NCBI RefSeq assembly: GCF_002886185.1
Contig: NZ_KZ614146.1
Span: 375,224-439,223 of the forward strand
From: Salipaludibacillus neizhouensis
GTDB taxonomy: Bacteria > Bacillota > Bacilli > Bacillales > Salisediminibacteriaceae
Reading direction: 5' to 3'
DNA length: 64,000 nt
Shown here: positions 38,816 through 47,131 of the stretch, one piece after another
How the letters are laid out: every line of letters starts with the position of its first letter
Numbering within the stretch: the stretch's first letter is position 1
Made by a program: the position numbers and the translations under genes
The notes under the pieces: generated by a model
Seen by the model: only the letters and a program-made list of their open reading frames with translations
Database searches by the model: none
What the model was told of the DNA's origin: nothing

Positions 38816-39101
38816 CATAAGCATACAGTATAAAAGTGTAGACGAGGACATGAGATATGGAATTAACTTTGCAGAGAAGGAAGCCTAGGCTGAAAGTTTC
38901 CTGAGTATAAACCATGACTTACCACCTCCGAGCTCAATGTGGAACGGATATATAAAAATATCTTAGTAAACGTTGACGGATTCCCCGTTATGGATTGAAA
39001 CGAAGCTGAAGACTGCCAATTTTTAAAGGTGTTTTCAGGAAAAAGGGTGGAACCACGGTTACACACTCGTCCCTTATTTTATTAAGGGACGAGTGTTTTT
39101 T
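38816..39101 (+). promoter_or_regulatory. T-box riboswitch controlling thrS
   Basis: The conserved T-box AAGGGTGGAACCACGG is at 39043-39058. It is followed by the terminator stem CACTCGTCCCTT / AAGGGACGAGTG (39064-39075 with 39084-39095) and T6. The Stem I region (about 38860-38940) contains ACC at 38921-38923, a threonine codon in the expected specifier place. Uncharged tRNA-Thr would stabilise the antiterminator and allow thrS transcription. Confidence 0.93.
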
Positions 39102-39160
39102 GTTATGCTCGAAGAATATCGGCCCAATGTGAATTCTACAGTTTGAAGGAGAGAATTAAA

Positions 39161-41107
39161 ATGGCAGAAGTAAAAGAAAAAATCCTGTTAACGTTTCCTG
39201 ACGGAGCAACGAAAGAATTTGATAAGGGGATAACAACAGAGGATATTGCCGCATCGATTTCACCTGGTCTAAAGAAAAACGCTTTAGCTGGAAAAGTAAA
39301 CGGAGAACACATTGATTTTAAAGCACCAATTAATGAAGATGCGAAAGTCGAAATCATTACTAACGATTCCAAAGATGGTATCGACATTCTTAGGCACAGT
39401 ACTGCTCACTTGATGGCTCAAGCAATAAAAAGACTATTTAGTGATGTAAAGCTAGGTGTCGGACCAGTCATTGAAGAGGGATTCTATTATGATATAGATA
39501 TGGAACAGCCATTGACTCCGGAAGATCTTCCAAAAATCGAAAAAGAAATGAAGCGGATTATGGAAGAAAATCTGGAAATAAATCGTGTGGAAGTAACACG
39601 AGAAGAAGCGAAGAAACGTTTCGAGGAAATCGGAGACGATTTAAAGCTGGAACTACTAGAAGATATCCCCGAGGGGGACACAATCAGTATTTATGAGCAA
39701 GGAGAATTTTTTGACTTGTGCCGTGGTGTTCATGTACCTTCTACAAGTAAATTAAAGAAATTCAAATTGATGCAAATTAATGGTGCTTATTGGCGTGGAG
39801 ATAGTAAAAATAAAATGCTTCAGCGTATTTATGGGACAGCATTTCCGAAACAAAAACAAGTAGATGATTACTTAGAGCTTTTAGAAGAACGGAAAGAGCG
39901 AGATCACCGTAAGTTAGGAAAAGAGTTAGGGATTTTTGCAGTTAGTCAAAAAGTAGGACAAGGATTACCATTGTGGCTTCCTAAAGGTGCTACAATCAGA
40001 CGGACAGTAGAGCGATATATTGTAGATATCGAAGAACGTCTAGGTTATGACCACGTGTATACTCCTGTTTTGGGAAGTGTTGACCTATATAAAACATCTG
40101 GCCATTGGGATCACTATCAAGAGGATATGTTCCCAGTGTTAGAAATGGACAATGAGGACCTGGTGTTACGTCCAATGAACTGTCCCCATCATATGATGAT
40201 TTATAAAAATCAAAAGCATAGCTATCGAAACTTGCCGTTAAGAATTGCCGAGTTAGGTACGATGCACCGACACGAGATGTCAGGTGCACTGGCTGGTCTT
40301 CAGCGAGTTCGGGCGATGACGTTAAATGACGCCCATATCTTTTGTCGTCCTGACCAGTTAAAAGAGGAATTTATTCGAGTCGTCGAATTAATACAAGCAG
40401 TTTATGAGGACTTCGGTATTAAAGACTATTATTTCCGTTTGTCTTACCGCGATGCAGAGGATAAAGAAAAGTATGTAGATAATGATGAAATGTGGGATAA
40501 GGCTCAAGCAATGTTGAAAGAAGCCGTTGATGATATGGGAGTAGAGTATGTGGAAGCAGAAGGCGAAGCGGCTTTTTATGGACCAAAGTTAGATGTTCAA
40601 GTGAAGACAGCGCTAGGAAAAGATGAGACATTATCAACGGTTCAAATGGATTTCCATTTACCAAACCGTTTTGACTTAACTTATGTAGGGGAAGATGGTA
40701 AGGATCACCGTCCGGTTGTTATACACCGGGGAGTTGTTTCAACGATGGAACGGTTTGTTGCCTTTTTAATTGAAGAGTATAAAGGAGCGTTCCCAACTTG
40801 GTTAGCACCTGTGCAGGTTCAAGCAATTCCGGTTAGTGATGTACACATGGATTATGTGCGAAAAGTTGAAGCAGAACTGAAAGAAGCTGGCGTTCGTGTG
40901 AAAATAGATGTTAGAGAAGAAAAATTAGGATATAAAATCCGTGAAGCACAAATGCAGAAAATTCCTTATCTACTCGTATTGGGGGATAAAGAAATTGAAG
41001 CAAATGGTGTAAATGTCAGACGATACGGTCAACAGAAGACGGAAGAAGTCACTTTAGACCAATTCATTCATCAAATAAAAGAAGATATCTCGCAACGATC
41101 AAGATAA
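39161..41107 (+). CDS. thrS: Threonyl-tRNA synthetase
   Basis: Charges tRNA-Thr in the cytoplasm. The 648 residues contain an N-terminal TGS domain (about 1-63), an editing domain with [10 protein letters not shown] near 72-81, the class II catalytic core ([10 protein letters not shown] near 330-339 with a zinc-binding Cys; [16 protein letters not shown]), and an anticodon-binding domain ending [10 protein letters not shown]. The start is the ATG at 39161, since GAAGGAGAG lies upstream and the protein begins MAEVKEKI; the longer frame uses TTG without a site. A T-box leader precedes it and a terminator follows. Confidence 0.98.
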   Translation: MAEVKEKILLTFPDGATKEFDKGITTEDIAASISPGLKKNALAGKVNGEHIDFKAPINEDAKVEIITNDSKDGIDILRHSTAHLMAQAIKRLFSDVKLGVGPVIEEGFYYDIDMEQPLTPEDLPKIEKEMKRIMEENLEINRVEVTREEAKKRFEEIGDDLKLELLEDIPEGDTISIYEQGEFFDLCRGVHVPSTSKLKKFKLMQINGAYWRGDSKNKMLQRIYGTAFPKQKQVDDYLELLEERKERDHRKLGKELGIFAVSQKVGQGLPLWLPKGATIRRTVERYIVDIEERLGYDHVYTPVLGSVDLYKTSGHWDHYQEDMFPVLEMDNEDLVLRPMNCPHHMMIYKNQKHSYRNLPLRIAELGTMHRHEMSGALAGLQRVRAMTLNDAHIFCRPDQLKEEFIRVVELIQAVYEDFGIKDYYFRLSYRDAEDKEKYVDNDEMWDKAQAMLKEAVDDMGVEYVEAEGEAAFYGPKLDVQVKTALGKDETLSTVQMDFHLPNRFDLTYVGEDGKDHRPVVIHRGVVSTMERFVAFLIEEYKGAFPTWLAPVQVQAIPVSDVHMDYVRKVEAELKEAGVRVKIDVREEKLGYKIREAQMQKIPYLLVLGDKEIEANGVNVRRYGQQKTEEVTLDQFIHQIKEDISQRSR

Positions 41108-41117
41108 TTTCAAAAGT

Positions 41118-41171
41118 AGGAGGGTGTGTTCAACGCTAAAAAAGCGTTTGACATGTCCTCCTCTTATTTTT
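41118..41171 (+). terminator. Terminator after thrS
   Basis: A long stem of about 19 bp (AGGAGG... with ...CCTCCT, including CAACGCT/AGCGTTTG) around an A-rich loop is followed by a T-rich tract. Confidence 0.88.
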
Positions 41172-41286
41172 AAATGACATTAAGCAACAAAATAAATACA
41201 AAAGACTACTTCTAAGTTTTAACCTACACAAAAGAGAAATAGTGTGTTAGAGTAGTTAAGGGTTACAGGGTGTACAACATTCTTTA

Positions 41287-41315
41287 TTGACACAATATTA
41301 GCCATGTGATATATT
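41287..41315 (+). promoter_or_regulatory. Promoter of the infC-rpmI-rplT operon
   Basis: TTGACA (41287-41292), 17 bp, TATATT (41310-41315). Transcription would start near 41322, at the head of the L20-type leader. Confidence 0.85.
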
Positions 41316-41319
41316 ATTC

Positions 41320-41538
41320 AAGTGAACATTATAAGGGAAACAAAGCAAGAAGAGGCGCCCGCTTCTCACCTGATCGACAATTGCGTTGGCAGGTCACGAT
41401 TTTTTTACAAACACGTACGTAGAAGTGTGGGCGAATGACACCCACGCTTTTTTTTGTGTCATCAAATAGGTTAAAGCCTAGTTTGGTGGTAGAGGAACAG
41501 CTTGCTTTGATCCGCAAATATCATGGAGGTGGCTGAAT
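41320..41538 (+). promoter_or_regulatory. L20-type ribosomal protein leader of infC
   Basis: About 215 nt of structured leader lie between the promoter and infC. It has several stems and an internal terminator (GTGTGGG at 41426-41432 pairing CCCACGC, then T9 ending near 41456). Position and layout match the L20 leader of Firmicutes, where RplT binds the leader and causes termination. The exact Rfam match needs a covariance search. Confidence 0.75.
41425..41457 (+). terminator. Attenuator within the infC leader
   Basis: GTGTGGG / CCCACGC with wobble pairs and a 9-base loop, followed by T9. It would end transcription when RplT is in excess. Confidence 0.8.
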
Positions 41539-42054
41539 ATTAGTAAGGATATGTTCGTAAACGAAAACATTCGCGCTCGCGAGGTACGTTTAATCGGTGC
41601 AGACGGAGATCAAATTGGTGTTAAGACGAAACAAGAAGCTCTTGACATGGCCAGAAATGCTGATTTAGATTTAGTAATGGTCGCTCCTAACGCAAAGCCC
41701 CCCGTTTGTAGGGTTATGGACTACGGGAAACATCGTTTCGAGCAACAAAAGAAAGAAAAAGAAGCTCGTAAAAATCAAGTAGTTATTAACTTGAAAGAGG
41801 TTCGCTTAAGTCCAAATATTGAAGAGCACGACTTCAACACGAAGCTTCGAAATGCTCGTAAATTCTTGACTAAAGGGGACAAAGTAAAAGCAGCAATCCG
41901 TTTCCGCGGACGTGCTATTACTCACTCAGATTTAGGTCGCAAAGTTCTTATTCGTCTTGCTGAGCAATGTGAAGACATTTCTACGATCGAATCAAAACCA
42001 AAGATGGAAGGTAGAAGTATGTTTCTCATACTTGCACCGACTGCTCAAAAATAG
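41539..42054 (+). CDS. infC: Translation initiation factor IF-3 (ATT start)
   Basis: IF-3 binds the 30S subunit and checks start codons. I place the start at ATT 41539: GGAGGTGG ends 6-7 nt upstream, and the added residues ISKD match the B. subtilis N-terminus ([19 protein letters not shown] against [19 protein letters not shown]). The in-frame ATG at 41551 has no ribosome site. The use of ATT is the known self-regulating feature of infC. The 171 residues include the N-domain and the C-domain with [15 protein letters not shown] and [12 protein letters not shown]. First gene of infC-rpmI-rplT. Confidence 0.93.
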   Translation: MSKDMFVNENIRAREVRLIGADGDQIGVKTKQEALDMARNADLDLVMVAPNAKPPVCRVMDYGKHRFEQQKKEKEARKNQVVINLKEVRLSPNIEEHDFNTKLRNARKFLTKGDKVKAAIRFRGRAITHSDLGRKVLIRLAEQCEDISTIESKPKMEGRSMFLILAPTAQK

Positions 42055-42156
42055 ATCGATCAGGATGGAACTATTTAAGGGAAGTCCCAAGACAACAACA
42101 CCGACCGGAGATTCACCAACAACTACAACGAATACTCGGACAGGAGGAAATTCAAC

Positions 42157-42345
42157 ATGCCTAAAATGAAAACCCACCGTGGTGCAGCAAAACGCTTTAA
42201 AAAGACAGGTTCTGGTAAACTAAAACGCGGTCATGCTTTCACAAGCCACTTGGCTGCTAATAAGTCTCAAAAGCAAAAGCGTAAGCTTCGCAAATCAGGA
42301 CTTGTAAGTAAAGGTGACCAAAAACGCATTGGACAAATGATCTAA
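42157..42345 (+). CDS. rpmI: 50S ribosomal protein L35
   Basis: A 62-residue basic protein starting [20 protein letters not shown], the L35 signature. It ends KRIGQMI, about four residues shorter than B. subtilis L35 (66 residues); the core is complete, so this is likely natural variation. AGGAGGAAA precedes the ATG. It is the middle gene of infC-rpmI-rplT. Confidence 0.97.
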   Translation: MPKMKTHRGAAKRFKKTGSGKLKRGHAFTSHLAANKSQKQKRKLRKSGLVSKGDQKRIGQMI

Positions 42346-42451
42346 TAAGAGTTGTTAGTACAAGATAAAAAACATTTTATCTGTATAGGACATTCTTTTC
42401 AAGACTGATATAAACACTACTAAGAAATTGAACTTAAAAGGAGGGATTACG

Positions 42452-42808
42452 ATGGCTAGAGTAAAAGGCGGATATGTAGCCCGTCGTCGTCGTAAAAGAG
42501 TTTTAAAACTTGCAAAAGGTTATGTAGGTTCTAAACATAGATTATTTAAAACAGCACAAGGACAGGTAATGAAGTCCTTTTTATATGCTTACCGTGATCG
42601 TCGTCAAAAGAAACGTGACTTCCGTAAGCTTTGGATTACTCGTATTAACGCAGCAGCTCGTATAAATGGTCTTTCATACAGCCGTTTAATGCATGGTTTA
42701 AAACTTGCTGAAATTGATATGAACCGTAAAATGCTAGCAGAATTAGCAGTAAATGATGAGCAAGCATTTGCAAGTATTGCTGAAGCAGCAAAAGCAAAAT
42801 TAAATTAA
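42452..42808 (+). CDS. rplT: 50S ribosomal protein L20
   Basis: An assembly-initiating ribosomal protein and the likely repressor of its own operon through the leader at 41320-41538. The 118 residues start [19 protein letters not shown], with the very basic N-terminal extension, then a globular domain ([23 protein letters not shown]). The start is the ATG at 42452, eight codons inside a TTG-started frame, with AAAGGAGGG upstream. A strong terminator follows. Confidence 0.98.
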   Translation: MARVKGGYVARRRRKRVLKLAKGYVGSKHRLFKTAQGQVMKSFLYAYRDRRQKKRDFRKLWITRINAAARINGLSYSRLMHGLKLAEIDMNRKMLAELAVNDEQAFASIAEAAKAKLN

Positions 42809-42828
42809 TCTAATAATGGATTACTGGG

Positions 42829-42871
42829 GGACTAAAAAGATATTTTCATTTATCTTTTTAGTCCTCTTTTT
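42829..42871 (+). terminator. Terminator after rplT
   Basis: GGACTAAAAAGATA (42829-42842) pairs perfectly with TATCTTTTTAGTCC (42851-42864), followed by TCTTTTT. Confidence 0.93.
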
Positions 42872-42895
42872 AGTAAGTGATTTATAAGATTATCC

Positions 42896-43298
42896 TTTTT
42901 TAGATATTTTCTTTGAACAGAGAGGCCCGAATTCGCTCTAGGCGGACGCTTTCCGCGGGCAATGCTTCAGCCTCCTCGGGAAAGTTCACCCTGTGGGGTC
43001 TTCACCTATTGCTTTTCCTGAGGGAGTCGCCGCCTTCGCTACTTCGAGCTTTTTCAGAAGCAATAACGGTTACGTAAACTGCTTTGATAAAAAATTGTTG
43101 TTTGGAAGAATCCGCGAGACTCCTGTGGAAGAATGATCCAAGCGAGACCCCGCAGAGCGTTTTTAGGCTCGAGGAGGCTCGCGGATCATCCACGGAAAGC
43201 GAGCGGTAATTCTTCCAAACAACCTTCCGTGATAATAAAAGCAACGAAATAGAAAAAGGATACTAAGTTTTTTAAGACTGAAATGCAATTTTTCTTAA
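42896..43298. repeat. R2 repeat, copy 1 (~400 bp palindromic intergenic element)
   Basis: A GC-richer block starting TTTGAACAGAGA and GGCGGACGCTTTCCGCGGGC. It contains a fold-back with GTTGTTTGGAAGAAT (43097-43111) and ATTCTTCCAAACAAC (43209-43223) plus inner partial complementarity, and ends near TTTTTCTTAA. It is highly similar along its length to 54713-55122. Short frames on both strands are by-products of the repeat. It fills most of the 42809-43471 gap and is followed directly by an R1 copy. Confidence 0.85.
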
Positions 43299-43300
43299 CA

Positions 43301-43423
43301 GATAAGAAAGTATAAACTGACAGCTACCTTTATGCCAAGGTAGCACCTACACGCATACGTGTTCTACCCGGGGTGGCGAAAGCTCACGCTGTATTTAATA
43401 AAAGACGCTACGCGTTTTTCTTA
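43301..43423 (+). repeat. R1 repeat, copy F (reference full-length copy)
   Basis: Starts GATAAGAAAGTATAA and folds into GCTACC/GGTAGC (43323-43328 with 43339-43344), ACACG-CATA-CGTGT (43349-43362), and a GTGGC-GAAA-GC.CAC hairpin with a GNRA loop. ACAGC/GCTGT (43320-43324 with 43388-43392) can close the whole. It ends ACGC-TAC-GCGT-T5 (43405-43419). It lies between the R2 copy and ysdA. Confidence 0.8.
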
Positions 43424-43471
43424 ACATTCATGATAAGAGCCATTTACAAGTGAAAAGGAGTCTATAAAAAC

Positions 43472-43744
43472 ATGGAAAATTACTTCTTGATTGCTATTGT
43501 TTATATTATTATCATTTCTATTGTTGGTATGACACTAATGTTAATGGATAAGAAAAAAGCCGAGAGACAGCAATGGCGAATTTCTGAAAAGAATCTATTC
43601 ATAGTAGCTATCTTAGGTGGGGCAATAAGCATGCATATTATTTCCAAAGTTATTCGTCATAAAACAAGTAAACTTAAATTTGTGATAGGGCTTCCTTTAA
43701 TATTTGTTGCACAAGTAGGATTAGTGATGTATTTGGTCCTGTAA
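43472..43744 (+). CDS. ysdA: DUF1294 family membrane protein YsdA
   Basis: A 90-residue protein with hydrophobic N- and C-terminal segments and the DUF1294 core: MDKKKAERQQWRISEKNL near 25-42, GGAISMHIISKVIRHKTSKLKF near 50-71, with the Lys/His/Arg residues conserved in the family. Function is unknown. AAAAGGAG precedes the ATG. It follows rplT as in B. subtilis, but R2 and R1 repeats now fill the spacer, so it needs its own promoter or read-through. Confidence 0.9.
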   Translation: MENYFLIAIVYIIIISIVGMTLMLMDKKKAERQQWRISEKNLFIVAILGGAISMHIISKVIRHKTSKLKFVIGLPLIFVAQVGLVMYLVL

Positions 43745-43820
43745 ATTAAAATACTTTAGATAGCTTGAACATTTTTAAATTTATTCGCATAGAAATAGAA
43801 GAGAGGAGGATGACACAGCT

Positions 43821-44396
43821 ATGGAAGCATTCAATGAATCGATTCCTCGTATCATAGAAGAAGCAGGTTGGTTAGCACCAGTCTTGTTTATTCTATTGCA
43901 TGTAATAAGACCTTTACTTTTTCTCCCTGTCATTGTTATATGTATTGCAGGAGGTTATTTTTTTGGATTTATTCATGGAACGATCTATTCGATCATTGGT
44001 TTAACACTAATGAGCGGAATGTTCTTTAAACTTATTGAAATTTTTCCGGGATTTCGAACAAAAATAACACGATTAAAACAAAAAGTTTTTAGAGATAGAA
44101 TTCTAACAATTGGTCAGGTAATGATTTTAAGAATGATGCCTTTTGTCCATTTTCATTTACTTTCGCTTTATTTAATGGAAATGACTACCTCATATAGACA
44201 GTATATAAAATACTCGGTTGGTGGCGTTATCCTCCCATCGGTTTTATTTACGGCTTTCGGGCAGGCAATTACTGAAATGCCTTGGTATGTGTCTTTACTA
44301 TTTTTCGGCTTGTTAGCCGTAATTTTTTATTATTTAGGTAAACGGGGCACTGTAGTCTATAAATGGGAGCGTTTTTTTCACCGTAAAGCAGTATGA
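43821..44396 (+). CDS. TVP38/TMEM64 (VTT domain) family membrane protein
   Basis: The 191-residue protein has about five membrane helices. The VTT/DedA-like core includes LLHVIRPLLFLPVIVICIAGG near 25-45, a loop with GYFFGFIHGTIYS, and RMMPFVHFHLLSLYLMEMT near 108-126. DedA-superfamily proteins include lipid scramblases/flippases; the substrate here is unknown. GAGAGGAGGATGA precedes the ATG. It lies between ysdA and ysdB, in the same direction as ysdA. Confidence 0.85.
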   Translation: MEAFNESIPRIIEEAGWLAPVLFILLHVIRPLLFLPVIVICIAGGYFFGFIHGTIYSIIGLTLMSGMFFKLIEIFPGFRTKITRLKQKVFRDRILTIGQVMILRMMPFVHFHLLSLYLMEMTTSYRQYIKYSVGGVILPSVLFTAFGQAITEMPWYVSLLFFGLLAVIFYYLGKRGTVVYKWERFFHRKAV

Positions 44397-44460
44397 AGGA
44401 TTTAAATCTTTATTAAGGTACGAGGGTTCCTATATTTGAACTAGGAAGTACTCGATTCAT

Positions 44461-44532
44461 GCAGAGCTGGAAGGCTCGTGGATTGTCCAAGGAGAGCTAG
44501 CGATAGTTCTTCAAAAAAATTCTGTGATGAAA
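44461..44532. repeat. Degraded R2 repeat remnant
   Basis: GCAGAGCTGGAAGGCTCG..GGATTGTCCA..GGAGAGCTAGCGATAGTTCTTCAAA aligns with the last third of the R2 copies with many changes. It is probably an old decayed copy. Confidence 0.55.
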
Positions 44533-44544
44533 AACCAAAATATA

Positions 44545-44582
44545 AAAACGCGATAGCAATTTAATTTGCGACCGCGTTTTTT
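44545..44582. terminator. Bidirectional terminator between the VTT gene and ysdB
   Basis: AAAACGCG and CGCGTTTT flank an imperfect inner stem (GCAA/TTGC), with A- and T-runs on the two sides. Confidence 0.75.
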
Positions 44583-44608
44583 ACTTGAATCTATGTTGAA
44601 TGCTTACT

Positions 44609-45010
44609 TTATTTTCCTTGCCTGTCTAATCTTTTTAATAATTCCTTTATAGGACTTCTCCACTCTATCGTTGCTTTTGGATAACGAAGCGTTAATTCTT
44701 TTTCAATGAAATGAAAATCTGTTGTGCTTAAGCCATGAAGTTGATCAGAGTCTTCTGTACCAACCATAATTGTGGTAACTTCAAAGGAGTTATCCGTACT
44801 TCCTAGAAATTTTTCTCCTTCGAACATGGCATTCCCAAAAGTAAATATAACATTTTTCCTTACATTTCCGCTTTCATCTAAAAGGTAAAAATCACCCTCC
44901 CGATAAGCGGCTTCAAGCTTTCTACGTGGGTCGAGCAAATATTTCGTAATACTAAAAATAATGATTCCAACAGCGATAAGAAGGAATAATCGGAACAGGA
45001 TCACAGTCAT
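44609..45010 (-). CDS. ysdB: YsdB family protein (membrane-anchored)
   Basis: The 133-residue protein has one N-terminal membrane helix (about 2-22) and a soluble domain with GNVRKNVIFTFGNAMFEGEKFLGSTDNSFEV and a C-terminal WRSPIKELLKRL, as in YsdB. In B. subtilis ysdB belongs to the sigma-W regulon; function is unknown, and I saw no clear sigma-W site upstream here. Two ATGs are six bases apart; I chose the inner one (45010) because GAAGGAGAG is too close to the first. Neighbour order infC-rpmI-rplT-ysdA-ysdB agrees. Confidence 0.82.
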   Translation of the reverse strand: MTVILFRLFLLIAVGIIIFSITKYLLDPRRKLEAAYREGDFYLLDESGNVRKNVIFTFGNAMFEGEKFLGSTDNSFEVTTIMVGTEDSDQLHGLSTTDFHFIEKELTLRYPKATIEWRSPIKELLKRLDRQGK

Positions 45011-45319
45011 GATCATCTCTCCTTCAAAGGATCTTTTAAAAAATTAATGTTAAGGCAGCGTTTTCGATAACACTTCTTTATTAAAAGATTCCCGAATTTG
45101 TTTCGATTTAAAACTCTAGTTGACAGATAAAACTTTCCATTACTATAAGTTACGTTTACATAGTAATTAAAGTTTCATAATAATGAAAGGATATGAAGAA
45201 AGTTTACAAGTATTTGTTTCGTGCAAAATATTTCGAAACACTATTTACTTGTGTTATGTTTGAAATCTTAGGTATATTATAACTCAAAGAGTATACTGTG
45301 TCATAAGGTTGCGTAAGAA

Positions 45320-45348
45320 TGAAACTTTGTCTCTTGTTTTTCCGTATA
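45320..45348 (+). promoter_or_regulatory. ECF (sigma-W-like) promoter of the M23 lipoprotein gene
   Basis: TGAAAC (45320-45325), 17 bp with a T-rich spacer, CGTATA (45343-45348) matches the sigma-W/X/M class promoter form. It is 29 bases before the start codon. A sigma-A-like TTGACA (45120-45125), 18 bp, TATAAG (45144-45149) also points at this gene. The rest of the 360-base spacer shows nothing else. Confidence 0.6.
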
Positions 45349-45376
45349 GTAAATTAGGGAAATATTAGGAGGATAA

Positions 45377-46360
45377 ATGATGAGACAATTAAAGTATAAA
45401 ATGATTGCACTGCCACTATTATTCTTAACATTAGCCTCGGGATGCTCAAGTGAAGTTGCTCGAAAGAGTGATAAAGAGAAGAATAATGTAGATCAAGAAT
45501 TCGTCATAACACCTGAGGATTTTCCGGATACTTTTTTAAATGGGGATATTGCAAAAGTTTATCATCAGACGAGCGGTGATTTTCGCGGCATTGTGAGTGC
45601 AGAAGAGTTTACGGATCTAGGTAAAAACTTTAATGAAGGTGTTAAATCTTATGAACTTGTTTCCGAGTTATCTTTAAACGAATATACAGAATATCAATGG
45701 ATAAATGAAACAAAAGATAAAGGGATACGAAGCTATTTTTCAGAAGATCATACGATTCAAGGTTTAGAGCTTTTACCATTGACTGATTTTGTTCAACAAG
45801 ATAAAGCTTATACAGAGATGACTTACACTATGCCAGTCTTAAATGAATGGTTTACGTTTTGGGGCGGCACGAATGAACTTGTCAATTATCATTATCCAGT
45901 TGAAAGTCAACGTTACGCCTATGATCTGGTCATTATGAATAATGGCTCTACTTTTAAAGGAAATCCTAGGAAAAATGAAAGTTACTATGCTTTTGGTGAA
46001 TTAGTCCTGACACCTGAAGATGGTACTGTTGTGGCATCCGTAAACACCATTGCAGATAATACGCCAACAGTTGATACAAATGAAGAAGAACCACTGGGGA
46101 ATCATGTAGTCATTGATCATGGAAATGGAGAATACAGTGTGCTGGCTCATTTTCAAGAAGGAAGTGTACAAGTGAAAACTGGTGATAATGTTTACGCTGG
46201 CGATATTTTAGGATTATGCGGCAATTCAGGGAACTCCAGTGAACCTCACATTCATTATCATGTAGCGGATAATGCGGACTGGCAGCAAGCAAAATCACTT
46301 CAGATTAGATTTAAAGATGAAACAAGCCCTGTTCGAGGAGAGAAAGTAATAGGCTTTTAA
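45377..46360 (+). CDS. M23 family peptidoglycan metallopeptidase-like lipoprotein
   Basis: A lipoprotein signal with the lipobox LASGC (cysteine near 23) puts it on the outer face of the membrane. Residues about 40-150 resemble a DUF3887-type domain (GDFRGIVSAEEFTDLGKNFN). The M23/LytM domain follows, with HYPVESQRYAYDL (H and D ligands near 174-186), DHGNGEYSVLAHF, and GNSGNSSEPHIHYHV near 288-302 with the HxH motif. It probably cuts peptidoglycan cross-bridges, or regulates another enzyme. TAGGAGGA precedes two adjacent ATGs. An ECF promoter implies cell-envelope stress control. Confidence 0.88.
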   Translation: MMRQLKYKMIALPLLFLTLASGCSSEVARKSDKEKNNVDQEFVITPEDFPDTFLNGDIAKVYHQTSGDFRGIVSAEEFTDLGKNFNEGVKSYELVSELSLNEYTEYQWINETKDKGIRSYFSEDHTIQGLELLPLTDFVQQDKAYTEMTYTMPVLNEWFTFWGGTNELVNYHYPVESQRYAYDLVIMNNGSTFKGNPRKNESYYAFGELVLTPEDGTVVASVNTIADNTPTVDTNEEEPLGNHVVIDHGNGEYSVLAHFQEGSVQVKTGDNVYAGDILGLCGNSGNSSEPHIHYHVADNADWQQAKSLQIRFKDETSPVRGEKVIGF

Positions 46361-46425
46361 AAAAATAGGAAGATTGACAAGTAAAATACTTCTTTTTCGT
46401 AAATATTATTAGAGGATGATTAGGC

Positions 46426-46926
46426 ATGAATTTTAAAGAAATGTTTTTAATGCAAAAAAAATTGGATAAGTATATTGAAGATAAGCATTTATTATCATCA
46501 GAACCACTACTGGAGAGGAAAATCATGGCCTTTCAGGTCGAAGTAGCAGAGCTTATCAATGAAACTAGATGCTTTAAGTTTTGGAGTGAAAAAGGTCCAT
46601 CTGAACGTGAAGTTATTTTAGAAGAATATGTTGATGGAATTCACTTCCTCCTTTCTACAGGTATTGAATTAAACTTTAATGATCATTCTAACTATGACTA
46701 TCCCGAGGCATCTCATTCTTCTGACGTGGAACTGGTGGGTCTCTTTTTCGAAGTTATTGACCATATTCAAAGGCTAAGGAAAGAAAAAACAAGAGCAAAT
46801 TATGAAAAATTATTTCTTGAATATTTAAATGTTGGGGCAAGTCTCGGTTTTACCGAAGGGGAAATTGGACAAGCATACATGCAGAAGAACGAGGTGAATC
46901 ATACGAGACAGGATGAAGGTTATTAA
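46426..46926 (+). CDS. Dimeric dUTPase-like protein (all-alpha NTP pyrophosphatase)
   Basis: A 166-residue helical protein with the metal-binding helices of the MazG/dUTPase_2 superfamily: EVAELINETRCFKFW near 39-53 (ExxE) and EEYVDGIHFLLS near 66-77 (ExxD). These proteins hydrolyse dUTP or other NTPs to monophosphates and keep uracil out of DNA. TAGAGGATGA precedes the ATG. It lies between the M23 lipoprotein and ysdC; I recall no equivalent at this place in B. subtilis. Confidence 0.88.
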   Translation: MNFKEMFLMQKKLDKYIEDKHLLSSEPLLERKIMAFQVEVAELINETRCFKFWSEKGPSEREVILEEYVDGIHFLLSTGIELNFNDHSNYDYPEASHSSDVELVGLFFEVIDHIQRLRKEKTRANYEKLFLEYLNVGASLGFTEGEIGQAYMQKNEVNHTRQDEGY

Positions 46927-46952
46927 AGAAATTAACCCTGTTTAACTCGATG

Positions 46953-46989
46953 ATTGTTTAAAAAAAACCGTGAGACTCATGTGAATGAC
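46953..46989. repeat. Short R2-like remnant
   Basis: TTGTTTAAA..ACCGTGAGACTCATGTGAATGA resembles the R2 segment TTGTTTGGAAGAATCCGTGAGACTCCTGTGG. A second scrap, GACGGACGCTTT, follows at 47017-47028. Confidence 0.4.
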
Positions 46990-47131
46990 GGAGAAAATAC
47001 TCCAAAATTCGCTGTTGACGGACGCTTTTTTTATTTATTTCGACAGGCGAAAAGAATTGAGATCTTTTTTAGAAATCGTTATACTAGTGTAGATACATAA
47101 TTTTCAATAATTTGAAGGAGGACATTTAAAC

